DNA of 64,000 bases from Climacium dendroides (lineage: Eukaryota > Streptophyta > Bryopsida > Hypnales > Climaciaceae). The stretch covers positions 24,361,029 to 24,425,028 of the forward strand of contig OX467083.1 in assembly GCA_950106755.1 (NCBI GenBank), read 5' to 3'. Shown piece after piece: positions 35,433 through 47,296 of this stretch. The notes under the pieces were generated by a model. It was not told where the DNA came from, made no database searches, and was given only the letters and a program-made list of their open reading frames with translations. Numbering within the stretch: position 1 is the first letter of the stretch; each line of letters begins with the position of its first letter. The position numbers were made by a program, and so were the translations under genes.

Positions 35433-38038
35433 CGCAATGCCTAACCCTATTCTATGGTGCTCCAGATTTAGTTTCCATGTAAAACACATGTGCGATAACT
35501 CCCTAGAGATGATTTCCTTGTGACTGTCAGTTTGAAGTGCTCAATGTATAGTACGAGGGGGAAAATCTCTTGATTTAAGCTTACTGATTAGGCTCCTGTT
35601 TTTCGTATTGGATTCTTTAATTGTGAATTCCTTAGTCGTGCACAAAGAGATGAGTGCCAAACTTGGCAATTGCCCGATGCATCATTCTCGATTTTTAGCT
35701 TTCCCTCACTTTCGAATGTGTTAGAGTGAACGACGTAGGGGTTATGTGTCGTATACTCGTACTAGAGGTGATTGAAGACCCATGAAAATTACCTCAATGT
35801 GGAACGTTATAAAGTAAATTGGGTTCAATGACCTGATATTTGAAATCACTTAATCAAAATAAAGATTGTATGATGTCTTCGTATGTACCATAGAGCTTGG
35901 TAGGTGTAGTGAATCCTTGGCCTCCTGTTGCTTCAGAAACCTCTACCTAGTGAAGCGTGAGAAGACGATTCTAATTTCGTGTCGCTGTGAAAGGTGTAGG
36001 CGAGGTGAATAGCTGTGTTGAGATGCAAGACTTTGTTTGCATAGTGGGACGCCATCTCTGGGTCGTAACGAAGACCCGAATTTCAGGACTTTTTGGTACA
36101 GCCAAATGCATATTTTCATCAGGGGCATGTAAACGTTGGTGGAGTCGGTTATCTCGGTAGGATGCGTCGCTGATGCTGTCGAGGTTCACACACTGGACCG
36201 TGTTTCCATATCCATCAACAGCGGTTGGCAATGTCAGTGCATTGAAGTCTCTGCGTTGCAACATCGGTGGTGGTGGTCTTGCGCAGTGTCTACCTCTAAT
36301 GTTGCCTTCTTGCTCCTTCGTTATTTCCTTGTGAACCTGTGGCCTTTATACTCTCCTACGATCCAGTTCTACGGTTTCTGGTTATCTTGTTCCGATTTTA
36401 GTGTGCTAGATAATATACAGTTGCTACACTTTTGATATTCAAACCCGCAGAGGTTTGATGTGTGACCGATGGTAGGAGTTTGTGCTGCTAAGGATTGGAT
36501 AGTTTCTGTCTCCTAATAGTATGCAAGTCTCACTCCGGCTTGAGAAGAAAAAATTTGTGTACAATCGACATTAGGTACTGCTCGTATTATGGACTAGGTA
36601 ATTGCAAAGCAGCTCAAGTTATTAAGAATAATTGTTGGTTAGGACCTATTCAGGTGTGGGTGGCAAGTTGGGTGGCAAGGTTGGTACTGACTTGTGATTA
36701 TTCTTGATGACTTGGCCTACTTTGCAATTACCAAACATAATGTAAATGTAGGAGGGTTTGATTGCTTAACCAACCAAAGCATGCCATAATGGCAAAAGTT
36801 TTGTGCATTTAAATTATGTTAGGTGAATTTGCACTCACTAAGTTAATATTGGTTGGTAGTAGTAGAGATTTCTTTTAGATTTTTCTCAATGCTAAACCAA
36901 TGAAATCTCTATTTCGTGCTCACCCGCTTGAAAATTTGCACAAGGCAAGCAGTAAGCATAATCAATCTTAATATACCTCTTCTTAACCAATCAAAACATG
37001 CCACAACAACAAAATTCTCTTGCATTGACATTATGTTCACATATTAAGTACTCAATGAATTACATACTAAGTTTTATACAAAGTCCCCCACATTCTGAAA
37101 TATTAGCCTGCTTTATGGTTATGTGATGCTTGTAGAGGGTTCTAATTTGATTTTGTTTCATTTGAATGGAAGCTAAAGTCATTCTTCTTACGGGAGAAAC
37201 AACAATTATTCTTTAGTCACTTTGAAGGTTGGTCATTGCAATCTTTGAGTTTGTTGCCCACTTAATAGGTAGATCAACTTTTATAGGCATTGGCATTGAA
37301 GAAGGGGTTTTCTACTTTAATTTTTACCAAAATTTACAAATTGAATATGAGATTACTACCTATCAAGAAGGCAAGTACATGGTCTTTAAGAGGTGTGAAT
37401 TTGAATTTGGTTGTATTTTCATCTTTTATATTTGTATTCTTTTAATTCCAATGTTTTATTTTTTTGAACATTTGAATTTCTAGGGGTGCAATTGGTCCAA
37501 TCCAATGAGATTTACCCCATTGAATTATCTATGATATTCATTTGTTAAGAATGAAAGAAAAAAAAACTATTGCTATATATAGGATATTAATTGACTTCTA
37601 TTCATGTATTTGTATATCTCTTGTTGTGTAACTCCAATGATGAATATGATTAAAGATTTGAGTTTATAAGGGTAGTACTATTCTATGAAGATAGAATTAT
37701 TTTGCAAAACTTTCAAAGACCTGAAAGTGAAAATAAAAACTATGTAAAAAAACTATCAAACTTATTATCTCATTATAAATTATAAATTACCTATGATGAA
37801 TAAATTATAAATTTAAGGTATAGAGATCTACAATTATTGCCTATAAAGTAGGAGGTCTATTTATGAATCATCCATTTAAGAGCTGAAACTGAATTTTGGG
37901 GAGGCAAAGCTTCTTGAAATATTTTTCAGTAAATTTTCCTCTAAAGACAAGTGGAATTGACATCTAACCCAAGTTGTTTCATATTTTTTGGAGCTTTGTG
38001 GAATTAGTTATGAAATTTTGAAGTTGAAATGGCATGGG
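35433..38038. other. Intergenic, no gene recognised
   Basis: 35433-36700 has mixed composition and is partly the 3' UTR of cytochrome b5. The frames at 36136-36435 and 36495-36707 are not recognised. 36700-38038 is AT-rich. Confidence 0.4.
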
Positions 38039-38150
38039 GCTCTAAAATCGCCCACTTCTTCAAATGTACATTGTTTGTATATTGCTGAAAGCTATAATAA
38101 AGCAACATATACAAATAGTGTACATTTGAGGAGGTGGGCGATTTTAGAGC
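38039..38150. ncRNA. 112-nt imperfect hairpin, microRNA-precursor-like or short MITE
   Basis: GCTCTAAAATCGCCCACTTC..(38039) pairs with ..GGTGGGCGATTTTAGAGC (ending 38150). The stem is about 48 bp, broken by a few mismatches (CTTCTTC/GAGGAGG, TTGTTTG/CAAATAG), with a 14-nt loop (GAAAGCTATAATAA). Length and mismatch pattern fit a plant microRNA precursor or a small palindromic transposon. Expression cannot be judged from sequence. Confidence 0.45.
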
Positions 38151-38159
38151 TTGTACACT

Positions 38160-39000
38160 TTTAGAACCTCCTACCTCATAAGGTAAGACCATCCATTCCC
38201 AACCAAAGCCCCATATCCAACATGTAGGATTAGTTATTTCCAACTGAAACTTGGAATATGTTTTTTTTCTCCTTTTCAAGGTTTGGACTAGTAAGGTCAT
38301 GACGCCAAGCATGATGCATGTCCCAAAGTAGTGAGCAAGAAAGTAGTTCTTGAATGATTGGAATTAAGGTACAACAACCTATTGTGGTTAGAATTAGGAA
38401 TTTGGTCACATGTTGTTGCTGAAATTTTTTGATTTTTTTCCACATAAAGAGAAGTGTGAGAATAAGTGAGAGCAATTGAAATTATATTTTTTTTTGACAA
38501 ATTGTGAATTTGCTATGCATTTCTGAAGTGTTCAATGCATCATGGCCCAAAAGAGTCTATAGACTATCCCAAAACCAACAAAATTTGAATCCATGATGCT
38601 TGTTTTGTTCAGCTAAAATAGTCATAATATATTCTAATATGAAAGGCCTAAAAAATCAATTCTTCCAATGAATTCACACTGAAAAGTTGGAAGTTCTTGC
38701 TGAGGTTACTAATCACTCCATTATTGTCATGTAACTAAATGTAAGACATGCATTGTGGCCGAAATCTCACATACTAAAAACCCCACATTGGGGTCATTCC
38801 CTAAGTGTTCACTATGGGGTCATTTGCACCACAATGGGTTGTTTTTACCTTAGATGACTCTAGACATTGAGCATGGTTTGAGGCCCACTTCTGCCTTAAG
38901 TTTCAAAATTCATAATAATTTCAGTTCAAGCAATTAAATTACTAATTTTTTGGCAATCCCCATCATTTCCATCTTTGCACCTATGGAAATATTTGCTTCG
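38160..39000. repeat. Diverged copy of the 39.6-40.3 kb foldback family
   Basis: The block from 38226 to 38365 (GTCCCAAAGTAGTGAGCAAG, TTCTTGAATGATTGGAATT, with TCTCCTTTTCAAGGTTTGG upstream) matches 39980-40140. The part 38860-38990 resembles the outer right arm at 40150-40270. No gene. Confidence 0.6.
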
Positions 39001-39624
39001 CACTATTCCACATCATGTCCACAATTGCTTATTGGATCCGTTAAGGGTGGCTTCACCTTATGATCACCTTACGAATAAGCTTTTTGGAAGAGTCACTGTT
39101 CTGCAATACGATTAGCAAACGCATGTCATGCCAGGCCCAGCTTCTAGCTGATTTTTAGGCACGAGGAGCTATGCACAAGAAAAGGGTTAGCACTTCAAGG
39201 CACAAACCAAGGAAGCTTGTCTTTTATGTTACTCGTGTTTCTCGTGGGCCTGTACGTCCCAGTGCATCTGTTACGCATGCAATCGATCGTGCGGAGAAGG
39301 TCAGGTCAGGTGGCTAATTTGCTACATTCCCATACTAGAACTCAGTCACCTGCAGTTCAGCTCTCGCAATTCTATCTTTTTAATAAGGAGAAGGAATATG
39401 ATATATATTCGACTAGCTTTCAGGCAGAAGTGTTAGCTATGGTAGAAGCACCCATTCCTAACCAGGGATCCACACCCAACCTGCAATGGTGCAACTGAGG
39501 TAGAAGCACCCATTCCTACACACCCAACCTGCATGGTGCAATTGAGGTAGAAGCACCAGTAGTTGATCATTTATCTTAAGTGATTTTGGAGCATATGGTA
39601 AGGAGTATGAGGTGGTGGAAATTT

Positions 39625-40275
39625 ACCCTATGTAGGAAGGTAGGAAACGTGGGGATAGCAAAATTTTCAGAATTTTATTCCCCAAATTGGAATCACTGTG
39701 AATTTTGGGAGCCAAAAAGTGCACTTGTCCAATAGCCAATGTTTAGAGTCTTCCAATTCTAGTCATTCAAGAACTACTTTGTTGCTCACTACTTCTTACT
39801 TTCTTTGCTCACTACTTAAGGACATTCATGTGTCATAACCTTATTGGTTCCAACCTTGAAAAGGACAAAAAAAAGCACATTCTAAGCTTGAATTATAAAC
39901 TAAGGTTGGAAATAGTGCACCCTACAAGTTGGGTATTAGGTGTGGTTGACAATTGGTGCCTCAACCTTATTTCCAACCAAGGCTAGGACATATTTCCAAC
40001 CAAAGCTTGGATTGTGTTTTTTTCTCCTTTTCACGGTTGGGCCTAACAAGGTGATGACACATGTCCCAAAGTAGTGGACAAGAAAGCTGGAAGTAGTGAG
40101 CAAGAAAGTTGTTCTTGAATGATCGGAATTGGAAGAGTCTATACATTGGGTATGGATTTAGACCAACTTTAATTTGGCTTCCAAAAGCCATAGTAATTTC
40201 AATTGAAAGCATAAAATTCCCCCCAAAATTGCAATTCCCATAATTTCTATCTTCCTACATGCTACAGAAAATTAG
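39625..40275. repeat. Foldback element, about 650 bp
   Basis: The left arm (39625-39930) is an imperfect reverse complement of the right arm (39960-40275). GAACTACTTTGTTGCTCACTAC at about 39770 pairs with GTAGTGAGCAAGAAAGTTGT at 40093, and ATGTAGGAAGGTAGGAAA pairs with the part around TCTATCTTCCTACATG. The centre is near 39945. Borders are approximate and target duplications were not identified. Confidence 0.65.
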
Positions 40276-40929
40276 ATTGCCTTCTGTAGCTCCAGAACAT
40301 GCGCAGAATCGCTTCCAGTAAGTGGTCGACTATAGGTGGTTCTGCCATAGCTCTCGCAATCAGTCAGTGTCTGGCACGCACAATGTTATCTCTTTGCCAT
40401 GTCATGGATCCCGACTGGATTCGAAGATGCTCTGCAGTACGTATCACTATGCCGATATCAATCAGTGTCAGTGAGAGTTATCCCACAGTGATTTTCCGCT
40501 TTCAATTCCACGGGACCAATCCAGAGGCCGGGAAAGGAGATTATTTGCGTCGCTTTCGGCATTTGACGCAACCAATATGCAGGTCTGGAGCTAATGTGCT
40601 TTCATTAATTGGGAGAATCATCACTACATTTACAGCGATCGATAATATTGATCACTTTGGAGCCATGATACACGATCAAGCGAACATCTTGAAATCTTGA
40701 TCAGATTATTATCTCGGTCCATGTATGAATTTCTTATGCACGTTTGCAAATGTCAATTGGCCAAGCCATGCTGTCACCCAACTGAGATGACAGGGCTCAG
40801 TCAGTATCAGAACGGTCCCTTGGAGTTTTCGTATGTCCAGCGTAGAGGATATACGTTTCCTACTTTAATTTAGCAGAAAAAGCATCCATATCTGAAAGGA
40901 TTAACTAATTAAACTGAACCTTAGGGTAT
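40276..40929. other. Upstream of the SMP-30 gene, no gene called
   Basis: Near-average GC. The 133-codon frame at 40299-40700 has no features I recognise and no supporting context, so it is left out as a gene. Confidence 0.4.
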
Positions 40930-42563
40930 TATAAATAGACAGACAGAAGAGCCCGAGTTTCATCTCCTGTGCCATTGCCTATTGGCAAGCTGGGTTCTCC
41001 CGAAACAGGCGGTGATGGAGGGCGTTCGATGAGCTTCGCGTGAAGCCCGGGGTGAACATGCGTTGAGGTACAATTGTATTTGGAGCCTTTAGAGTTTCTG
41101 TAGCTTTCCTGGTTTGCAGGTTAGTTGAAATTTCTTGCGAGTCGATGTTTGGGAGGCAGCTAATTAACGTTACACCTTCTTCGAGTTTTTCAATTCTTTT
41201 GATCGATGTGCGGTGTTGTTCCTGTTTTGAAATTAGCAATCTTTAACCTTGTGGAAGTGCGGATGTGAGTTTTTAAGGCCCTGATCGGGTGTGGTAAGAC
41301 GATACCGACTGATAGGTGTTTTCTTGCAGTTTCTTGAATGTTCTCAGGTTGGTCGAGCATTTGCGTTGTCGGTTTATGCCCTTTTTTTCCTCCTTTGATG
41401 ATTGGCCTATTCTTCAGTGGCTCTTTCAGCAAAGTTTTTTTGGAACTCTGGCTTACCTTTGGCCGATCTTTGCAATTGGATGTCTTGGTCTGGGGTTTTC
41501 ATAGTTTCTGGTGATTTGGTTCCATTTTTTCTTATTCCCATGGCGATAGTCCTTCGTAGATGAGTGGTATTTTGATTTTCTTACAAGGCTTTGCATGTCT
41601 ACCATTAAACCCTTGGCGTTGCAGAGGTTGCACCAAAACATATTGACCAGCCTAGCATCTCTTCAATGCAATAAATAGCGAGTGGCTCTGCAATGTTTGT
41701 ACTGCACTTTTGGCTGACGATTGATGCGATCAATTCCCCGGTCGATCTTTGAAATTGAATATTTTCAAATTTTGGTTTGGGGTTTGAACTTTTTGTGGCG
41801 CTTGGTACCGACAATGTTGGAATGTGCAATAGAAACTTTGTTTCACAGAGTTGTGGTCTCTTTTCTTTGCTCTTGCCATAGCCGGTGAAAGATCCCAAGC
41901 AAAGATAGAGCAGTGATAGCTTGTTTTAAATTTCAGTGAATCTGTGAGCGTTTTATCCCTGGATGTAGAATTAAGTTTCTGATTGTTTGGAGTGGTCGTG
42001 TCCATCTTCAGTTTCGTTATTTCTTTTCTCCTAGACGCAGACTTCTGGCATTTGTTTAACCCTTTGATGGATTTACACTACTCTCTGATTGCTAGCTACA
42101 ATTTTGTTCTTGCTGTTGAATGGTTTGTCTCGGTGGGTTCATCGTTACAGAAATCGCAGGGTGGAGTGGAGTCGTGCGATTACCAAGAGCCGAGCAGGGA
42201 GTCAATAATCTGAGGTCAGTGAAGGTATTGCTATGCTCCTCTGTTTTTTCCTTATTTTTCAAAGCGGCCATGGCTTGTAAAATTTGTTTCATTTTTCTTT
42301 CGCAGAGTTTCTACACGAAATATTAGACTTCGATATTGTATACCAGTAGACCCACTATTTTGTTTCATACAATTATAATGGCGTCATAGAAGATAATCAC
42401 TGTATGATCAAATAATTAATATCAATTTGATCATTATGAAATCATGAAATCTCGGTCCATAAAAGTCAGCTTATATCGATTTGTTGAATCTCATGATAAA
42501 GAATAGACATTGATTCGATCACTGATTACTCTGTTTCGGCGACTCTTTCCCACCAGAGCAGGA
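40930..42563 (+). promoter_or_regulatory. SMP-30 family gene: probable TATA box and long 5' UTR intron
   Basis: TATAAATAG at 40930-40938 is a good TATA box, followed by a GC-richer leader (40960-41075). Between there and the ATG at 42564 are many stops in all frames. A 5' UTR intron ending at CCACCAG (42550-42556) is plausible. The intron's 5' end was not fixed. All of this is inferred from sequence signals. Confidence 0.45.
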
Positions 42564-44179
42564 ATGGCAGAAAAGTTTGGTCCCGGTTGTGATCCCCAGA
42601 TCACCACCTTCTATAAGGCCGGTGCCATAGTCGGCAAGGCCGGCATCTGGGACCCTCGCACCCAAAACTACTACTACACCGACATCCAAGCGAAGACGAT
42701 CCACAAGCTGCACGTTCCCACCCAAGAGCGGAAAGATTACAACGTCGGTTTCCAAGTGGGCGCCATGGCTTTGATCAACGGAGGGGAGGGCCTGGTGTTG
42801 GCGTACGAGGATGGGTTTGCAAAGTGGAGCTTCAAAGAGGAGAAGTTCACCGTGTTGGCGAATCCATACGGCATAAACAGTGGGTGGCGGATGAATGATG
42901 GGGCCTGTGATTCCAAGGGTCGGTTTTGGGCCGGACGGTTGTTCAAGACGGACGAGAGCAAGCCGGGAGAGATTTACCGGCTGGAAACGGATGGCAAGAC
43001 GGCTACCAAGGTTATTGACAACATTTGCTGCACCAATGGAGTCCTGTGGAGCCCTGATAACAAGCGCATGTAAGCCCTGACCAATTTCTGCTCTTTTGCA
43101 CTCAATCCTCTTTGATGACACACTCTAAGGTCGTGGAAGTGCCGAAGACCAACTTGAACCATCAAACGATCTTGAAAACAATAATTATCTGGATGCAAGT
43201 AATCCCAAATGTTAGAAATGTGTACCATGAATGCGGAAAATGGTTTGAGGGTACCTCATGAAGTTGAGTTTCAAAAATTCATAATATATTCATAAGAATC
43301 CGGAAATTCACTTACAATTGAAAATTCATGATTTTCAATTGCCAATGTGGAAAATAGTCTCATGTGTTGATTTTGCATCAGACTGATCAGAGTGCGTGCA
43401 ATTGCTTAAGTGGATGGGGATTGTGTTATTCATTCATATTTACTAAGTTTTACTTGGGACTGCTGGGTTTTGCCTTGATTAGTTTCTCCTTCGATGTTCT
43501 TGATTCATATTTTCAAGTCGGCAGGTTGAGTTTTTCTATGATTCCTGCGTGCTGCTTGGGTAATACTTGATGATACCTCGCTAAGTTTTGGCTGCAGGTC
43601 TTATGCTACTAAAAGATCCTTCTATGAAATTAGTGCAAACCATTTCTTTCATGACAAAGGGGCTAGTACACATATCGTGAACAAGCTACAGTACGTAGTT
43701 GGGACTAACTTACATTTCGCAATTTAATTCGTTTTTTAATATTTACTGCGCGTGCACATGTTTGCATGAACAGGTATTGTAGTGACAGCACCTTGAAGAA
43801 AATATTTGTCTGGGACTTCGACGAAGAGTCTGGCACCCCAAGCAACCGCCGTCTTTTCCTGGAGACGGCGCCGTTGTTTCCAGGAGTGCCAGATGGAGCG
43901 ACCATTGACAATGACGGCTTCCTGTGGGTTTGTTTCTTCGATGGGCAGGAGCTTGTGCGAATCTCCCCAGATGCAAAGCCGGTGTGCTCCATTGCCATGC
44001 CTGTGAAGCGGCCCACCCAGCCGTCCTGGTATGGCGACAATCTGGATGAGTTTCTTGTCACCTCTGCCAGTTTGGGAGTTGACATGAATGAATTCCCTTT
44101 GAGTGGCCATATTCTTCATCTTGTTCCTGGAGCGCAGGGTCGTTTGAAGGCGAAATACAATTACAATCCAACAAAGTAG
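42564..44179 (+). CDS. SMP-30/regucalcin/gluconolactonase family protein (303 aa)
   Basis: Six-bladed beta-propeller family, usually metal-dependent lactonases acting on sugar lactones. Two coding exons: 42564-43069 and 43774-44179, GT-AG, phase 2, stop TAG. The junction gives SPDNKRM-YCSDSTLKKIF, which is the normal family sequence. Metal and substrate residues expected from regucalcin are visible: Asn111 in MNDGACD, Asn158 in CTNGVLWSPD and Asp209 in VPDGATID. The first metal ligand, Glu in the usual GEGPVW motif, is Lys25 here (GKAGIW). Activity may therefore differ or be lost. No signal peptide is seen, so a cytosolic location is inferred. The ATG at 42564 is the first in frame; the upstream frame has no Met. 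A possible in-frame cassette exon lies in the intron (see findings). Confidence 0.88.
43598..43690 (+). other. Possible 93-nt in-frame cassette exon in the SMP-30 intron
   Basis: Bounded by TTTTGGCTGCAG (3' splice site) and GTACGT (5' splice site). It is 93 nt long, open in the required phase, and would add 31 residues (MSYATKRSF..) between residues 169 and 170. It resembles nothing in the family and would interrupt a propeller strand. Open by chance is quite possible. Confidence 0.25.
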
Positions 44180-44808
44180 AATTGAACCTTGGGATGTTTG
44201 TAGTATCTGGATCGATTTACTGCTGATCGAGTAGAGTCATCCATGAGCTAGTCGAGCGAGCTCTTACTATCGAGACCCAGGTACATACAAGCCCTAGTTT
44301 GAAGAATTGCTCCCAACATATCCTCTTCATGCTGGTCTTAGAATCGCAGTTACAGTCTAAGCCTTGAAGTGATTAGGGAACTCAGTCTCACCTGAAAGCA
44401 ACACTCTGCGGAAGATTGGAAGTCATTCCGATGCCTTTGACAAACTCTGGACCAGGATGGGATGAAAGTTAAGATAGGGAACATATTTCTGCGGTTCCAG
44501 TTGTTGCCATTACGTTACTGGTGTTAATTGAGGGTTATTTTGTGGGTCTTGACCCCACTGAGAGGATTCTAAGGTGGTAGGGGTGATGTTTGCAATGTGA
44601 ATCCAGTCTAGAAGTAGGTCTGAATTTGTTCTTAAGATCCTCAGTAACAACACTCTTAAATACCTTAGAGAAGAGACCTTAAGAATATGAAATGTTCAAA
44701 TGTTCTCTCAATTAAGTTATGAATGTTTAAGTTTTGAGATAGCAGGGTCCCAATTGTGATTCTAGACTATTGTTGATTCTAAACTATTGTTAAACCAACA
44801 GTATCGTT

Positions 44809-44998
44809 CTTGGTCTTATCTTGTAAGGTTGGAATGAATGAAGAGTCTGATTATGTTCAAGATGTACACCAAAGTCTAAAAGTATTTCAATTCTTACTAA
44901 TCACTTGGTCTTATCTTGTAAGGTTGGAATGAATGAAGAGTCTGATTATGTTCAAGACGTACACCAAAGTCTAAAAGTATTTCAATTCTTACTAATCT
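44809..44998. repeat. Tandem duplication, 95-bp unit, two copies
   Basis: The unit starts CTTGGTCTTATCTTGTAAGG at 44809 and again at 44904. The copies differ by one base (CAAGATGTAC/CAAGACGTAC) over the unit, so the event is recent. Confidence 0.95.
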
Positions 44999-45779
44999 AC
45001 ATTGTAAATGGGCAACTTTTCAACTTAAAAGATAGACAACATTCACATGAATGACTTTTCTACCTGGATGATAATAAATAGGAACATTGAGTTTGGTGAT
45101 GGATGCAATTATACATGTCAACCAAAATTTATAATAATATCTTAATAGAAATTTGACATTTTTCTCATTTTTGAGTGTGATTTCCTCTTCTTTGATATTA
45201 TTATTATCGAAAAAAAAATGTTATAGCTCACACCAAAATTAAGCTAGAATACAAATATCTCTCCAATTGATTTGATTGTAGATCATCAAAAAAATCCTAT
45301 GTAAAACTCCTATTTAAGGTTGAATTGTTTTAATGACAAGATTAATCTAAAATTAGATTATTTTAGATCACAAAAATAAAAAGGTTTGGAATGAATAACA
45401 ATGATTATTGAAGAAAAAATTATGGACATAATGTGGATGGTCAAAGTGTTTGTTATATTCTAAATTTGAAATTATCATCTTTCACTTGATATTGGTGAAT
45501 TTAACATAAATCAAAGTGGTGGTGAACCTAAGAAAATGAATATGGATCTTTGTCAAGTTAAAAAGTTGAAAAGTATTAGGAATCAATATCTTTACATAAA
45601 CTAAAAGATCCAAGAAGTCACTAGGTCTTTTAAGGGTTAAATTTATAATAGTACTAATAATTTATCATCATTTTTGGCTTGTATTATGTATGAAATTACA
45701 ATATGACTTCTATTATATTCAATTGATTAAGTTTAGAATTGATTGTAGACATACTACATTGACATACTATGATTGTAGG

Positions 45780-46214
45780 GTTTGAAAACATCATTGCTTT
45801 TGAAGTGTTGTAGATTTAAATGTCACTAAGGTATATAAATCTCAACCATATAATCTTGTAGCATATATATTGTTGACATGAAAACTTTATCACTGTAACT
45901 AGATTGCAAGGGGAACATAACCCTAAATTTTTTATTGAAGACAAACATTGAATGAAGGAGATTAAAAACCCCAAAGTTGCAACCATCAAATGGAATTTGA
46001 TGAACTCAAATTGAACCTCTGAACTTTGATTGGCTTACAAAAATCAATACATCTTAGATTGATCTAAAAATTTTACCACACAAACTAGAAGAGAGTGCAA
46101 ATTTCCTAACAAGTTTTATTGAATTTGAACACGAGATGCAAAAGTTACAACACTTTGAATTGGATTTGAAACTATATGAGGAAACTTTTGGTCCCTTGGG
46201 GCGTTTGGGGGGTA
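45780..46214. mobile_element. Decayed relative of the TTAA elements, partial
   Basis: CTCAACCATATAATCTTGTA at 45840 parallels CTCAACCGTACAATCTTATA at 14950. The stretch to the right follows the same order as 15530-15834 (AAACATTG..AAGGAGAT, TTAGATTGATCTAAAAATT, ACACAAACTAG). The right end reads CCTTGGGGCGTTTGGGGGGTAAC, with the TTAA mutated. The left end is missing or unrecognisable. Confidence 0.5.
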
Positions 46215-46290
46215 ACATTATTTGCATTCACTAATTAGTATTAAATCTCCTTTTCTTACACAAGAGTCAAGAAAAACAAGAAACTGTGTG

Positions 46291-46390
46291 ACCAAATTCT
46301 AGTACCATGGTTGTGTATTTCCAAATCCCTTTTTGCCCAAATCTAGTACCATGGTTATACATTTCCAAATCCCTTCTTGCCCAAATCTAG
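46291..46390. repeat. Tandem duplication, 43-44-bp unit
   Basis: CTAGTACCATGG..TTTCCAAATCCCTT..TTGCCCAAAT occurs at 46300 and again at 46343, with a few substitutions. Confidence 0.85.
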
Positions 46391-47096
46391 AATTGCCTAT
46401 GTAGAAGTGGTTTTGATTCATTACTTGTTAGTTATTTTATTATGACAATGTATACTTAGCTCGTTGCAATGTTTTTCTATTACATTGTATAAATGCTTCA
46501 AATAAATTGGGGAGTTTTGCACTAGTTATGACTAAAATCCATTAAATTTTTTTTTAATTATTTATCATTTTTTAAAGAATTTGGTTCATGGCTATTGGTT
46601 ATTGCAATCTAGTACCACATGGAACCACCGCAATTTATTGATAGTTCTCTAACATTTTGCTACTTTCGGGGCTACTTTGAATTGGGCTTTTAAAGATGAA
46701 GTTGTCTTGAATTGAAGATGTTGAATCATGTACTGCAAATGATTCTATTGACGTATTAGATGACATTCCTTGTTCTTTTTTACATTCCATTATCTGTTAT
46801 AACATTCCACAAATTCAATATATTCATCTTCAAGAATTTCTTACTAAAACAAACTACACTCAAATTGCTCATACCACTACATGATTCAGTCATGATGTGC
46901 ATATTTTTAAAAGTCAAGCTTCTTATCTTCACTTCAATCTTATATAAAAAGTACATTTATTAAAATTTTAATACTTTTTGCATTTAAGGATATTTCTAAT
47001 ACTTAGTATGTCTATTTCATAGTAGAAATTAATAAACTAACATTATTGACTATATATGAGAATTTCATGAGGATTTTATTTATGGCATAATAACTT

Positions 47097-47209
47097 TTAT
47101 AAAGTAACATTATTGACCAACCTACCATACATGTAGCAATTTGTTCTTTCCTACAAGGTATAATATATTGTGAGATGAAATTTGAAAGTAACGTAATTCT
47201 TAATGAGTC

Positions 47210-47296
<87 letters not shown>

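Larger units (their letters stand above)
44180..47096. other. Intergenic between the SMP-30 and FSIP1-like genes
   Basis: The 3' UTR of the SMP-30 gene is followed by AT-rich DNA with tandem duplications and a decayed TTAA element, listed separately. CTTTTAAGGGTTAA at 45630 is another right-end-like word. No further gene is seen. Confidence 0.5.

Noticed and set aside
36136..36707. Two short plus-strand frames after cytochrome b5
   Set aside because: No resemblance to known proteins and no gene signals. Probably chance frames in intergenic DNA.
40299..40700. 133-codon open frame on the plus strand upstream of the SMP-30 gene
   Set aside because: Begins with ATG and has near-average composition, but shows no domain, signal or motif, and no splice or promoter context supporting a gene.
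42519..43121. 200-codon minus-strand frame over the SMP-30 first exon
   Set aside because: Antisense shadow of a GC-richer exon. The plus strand has the family motifs.
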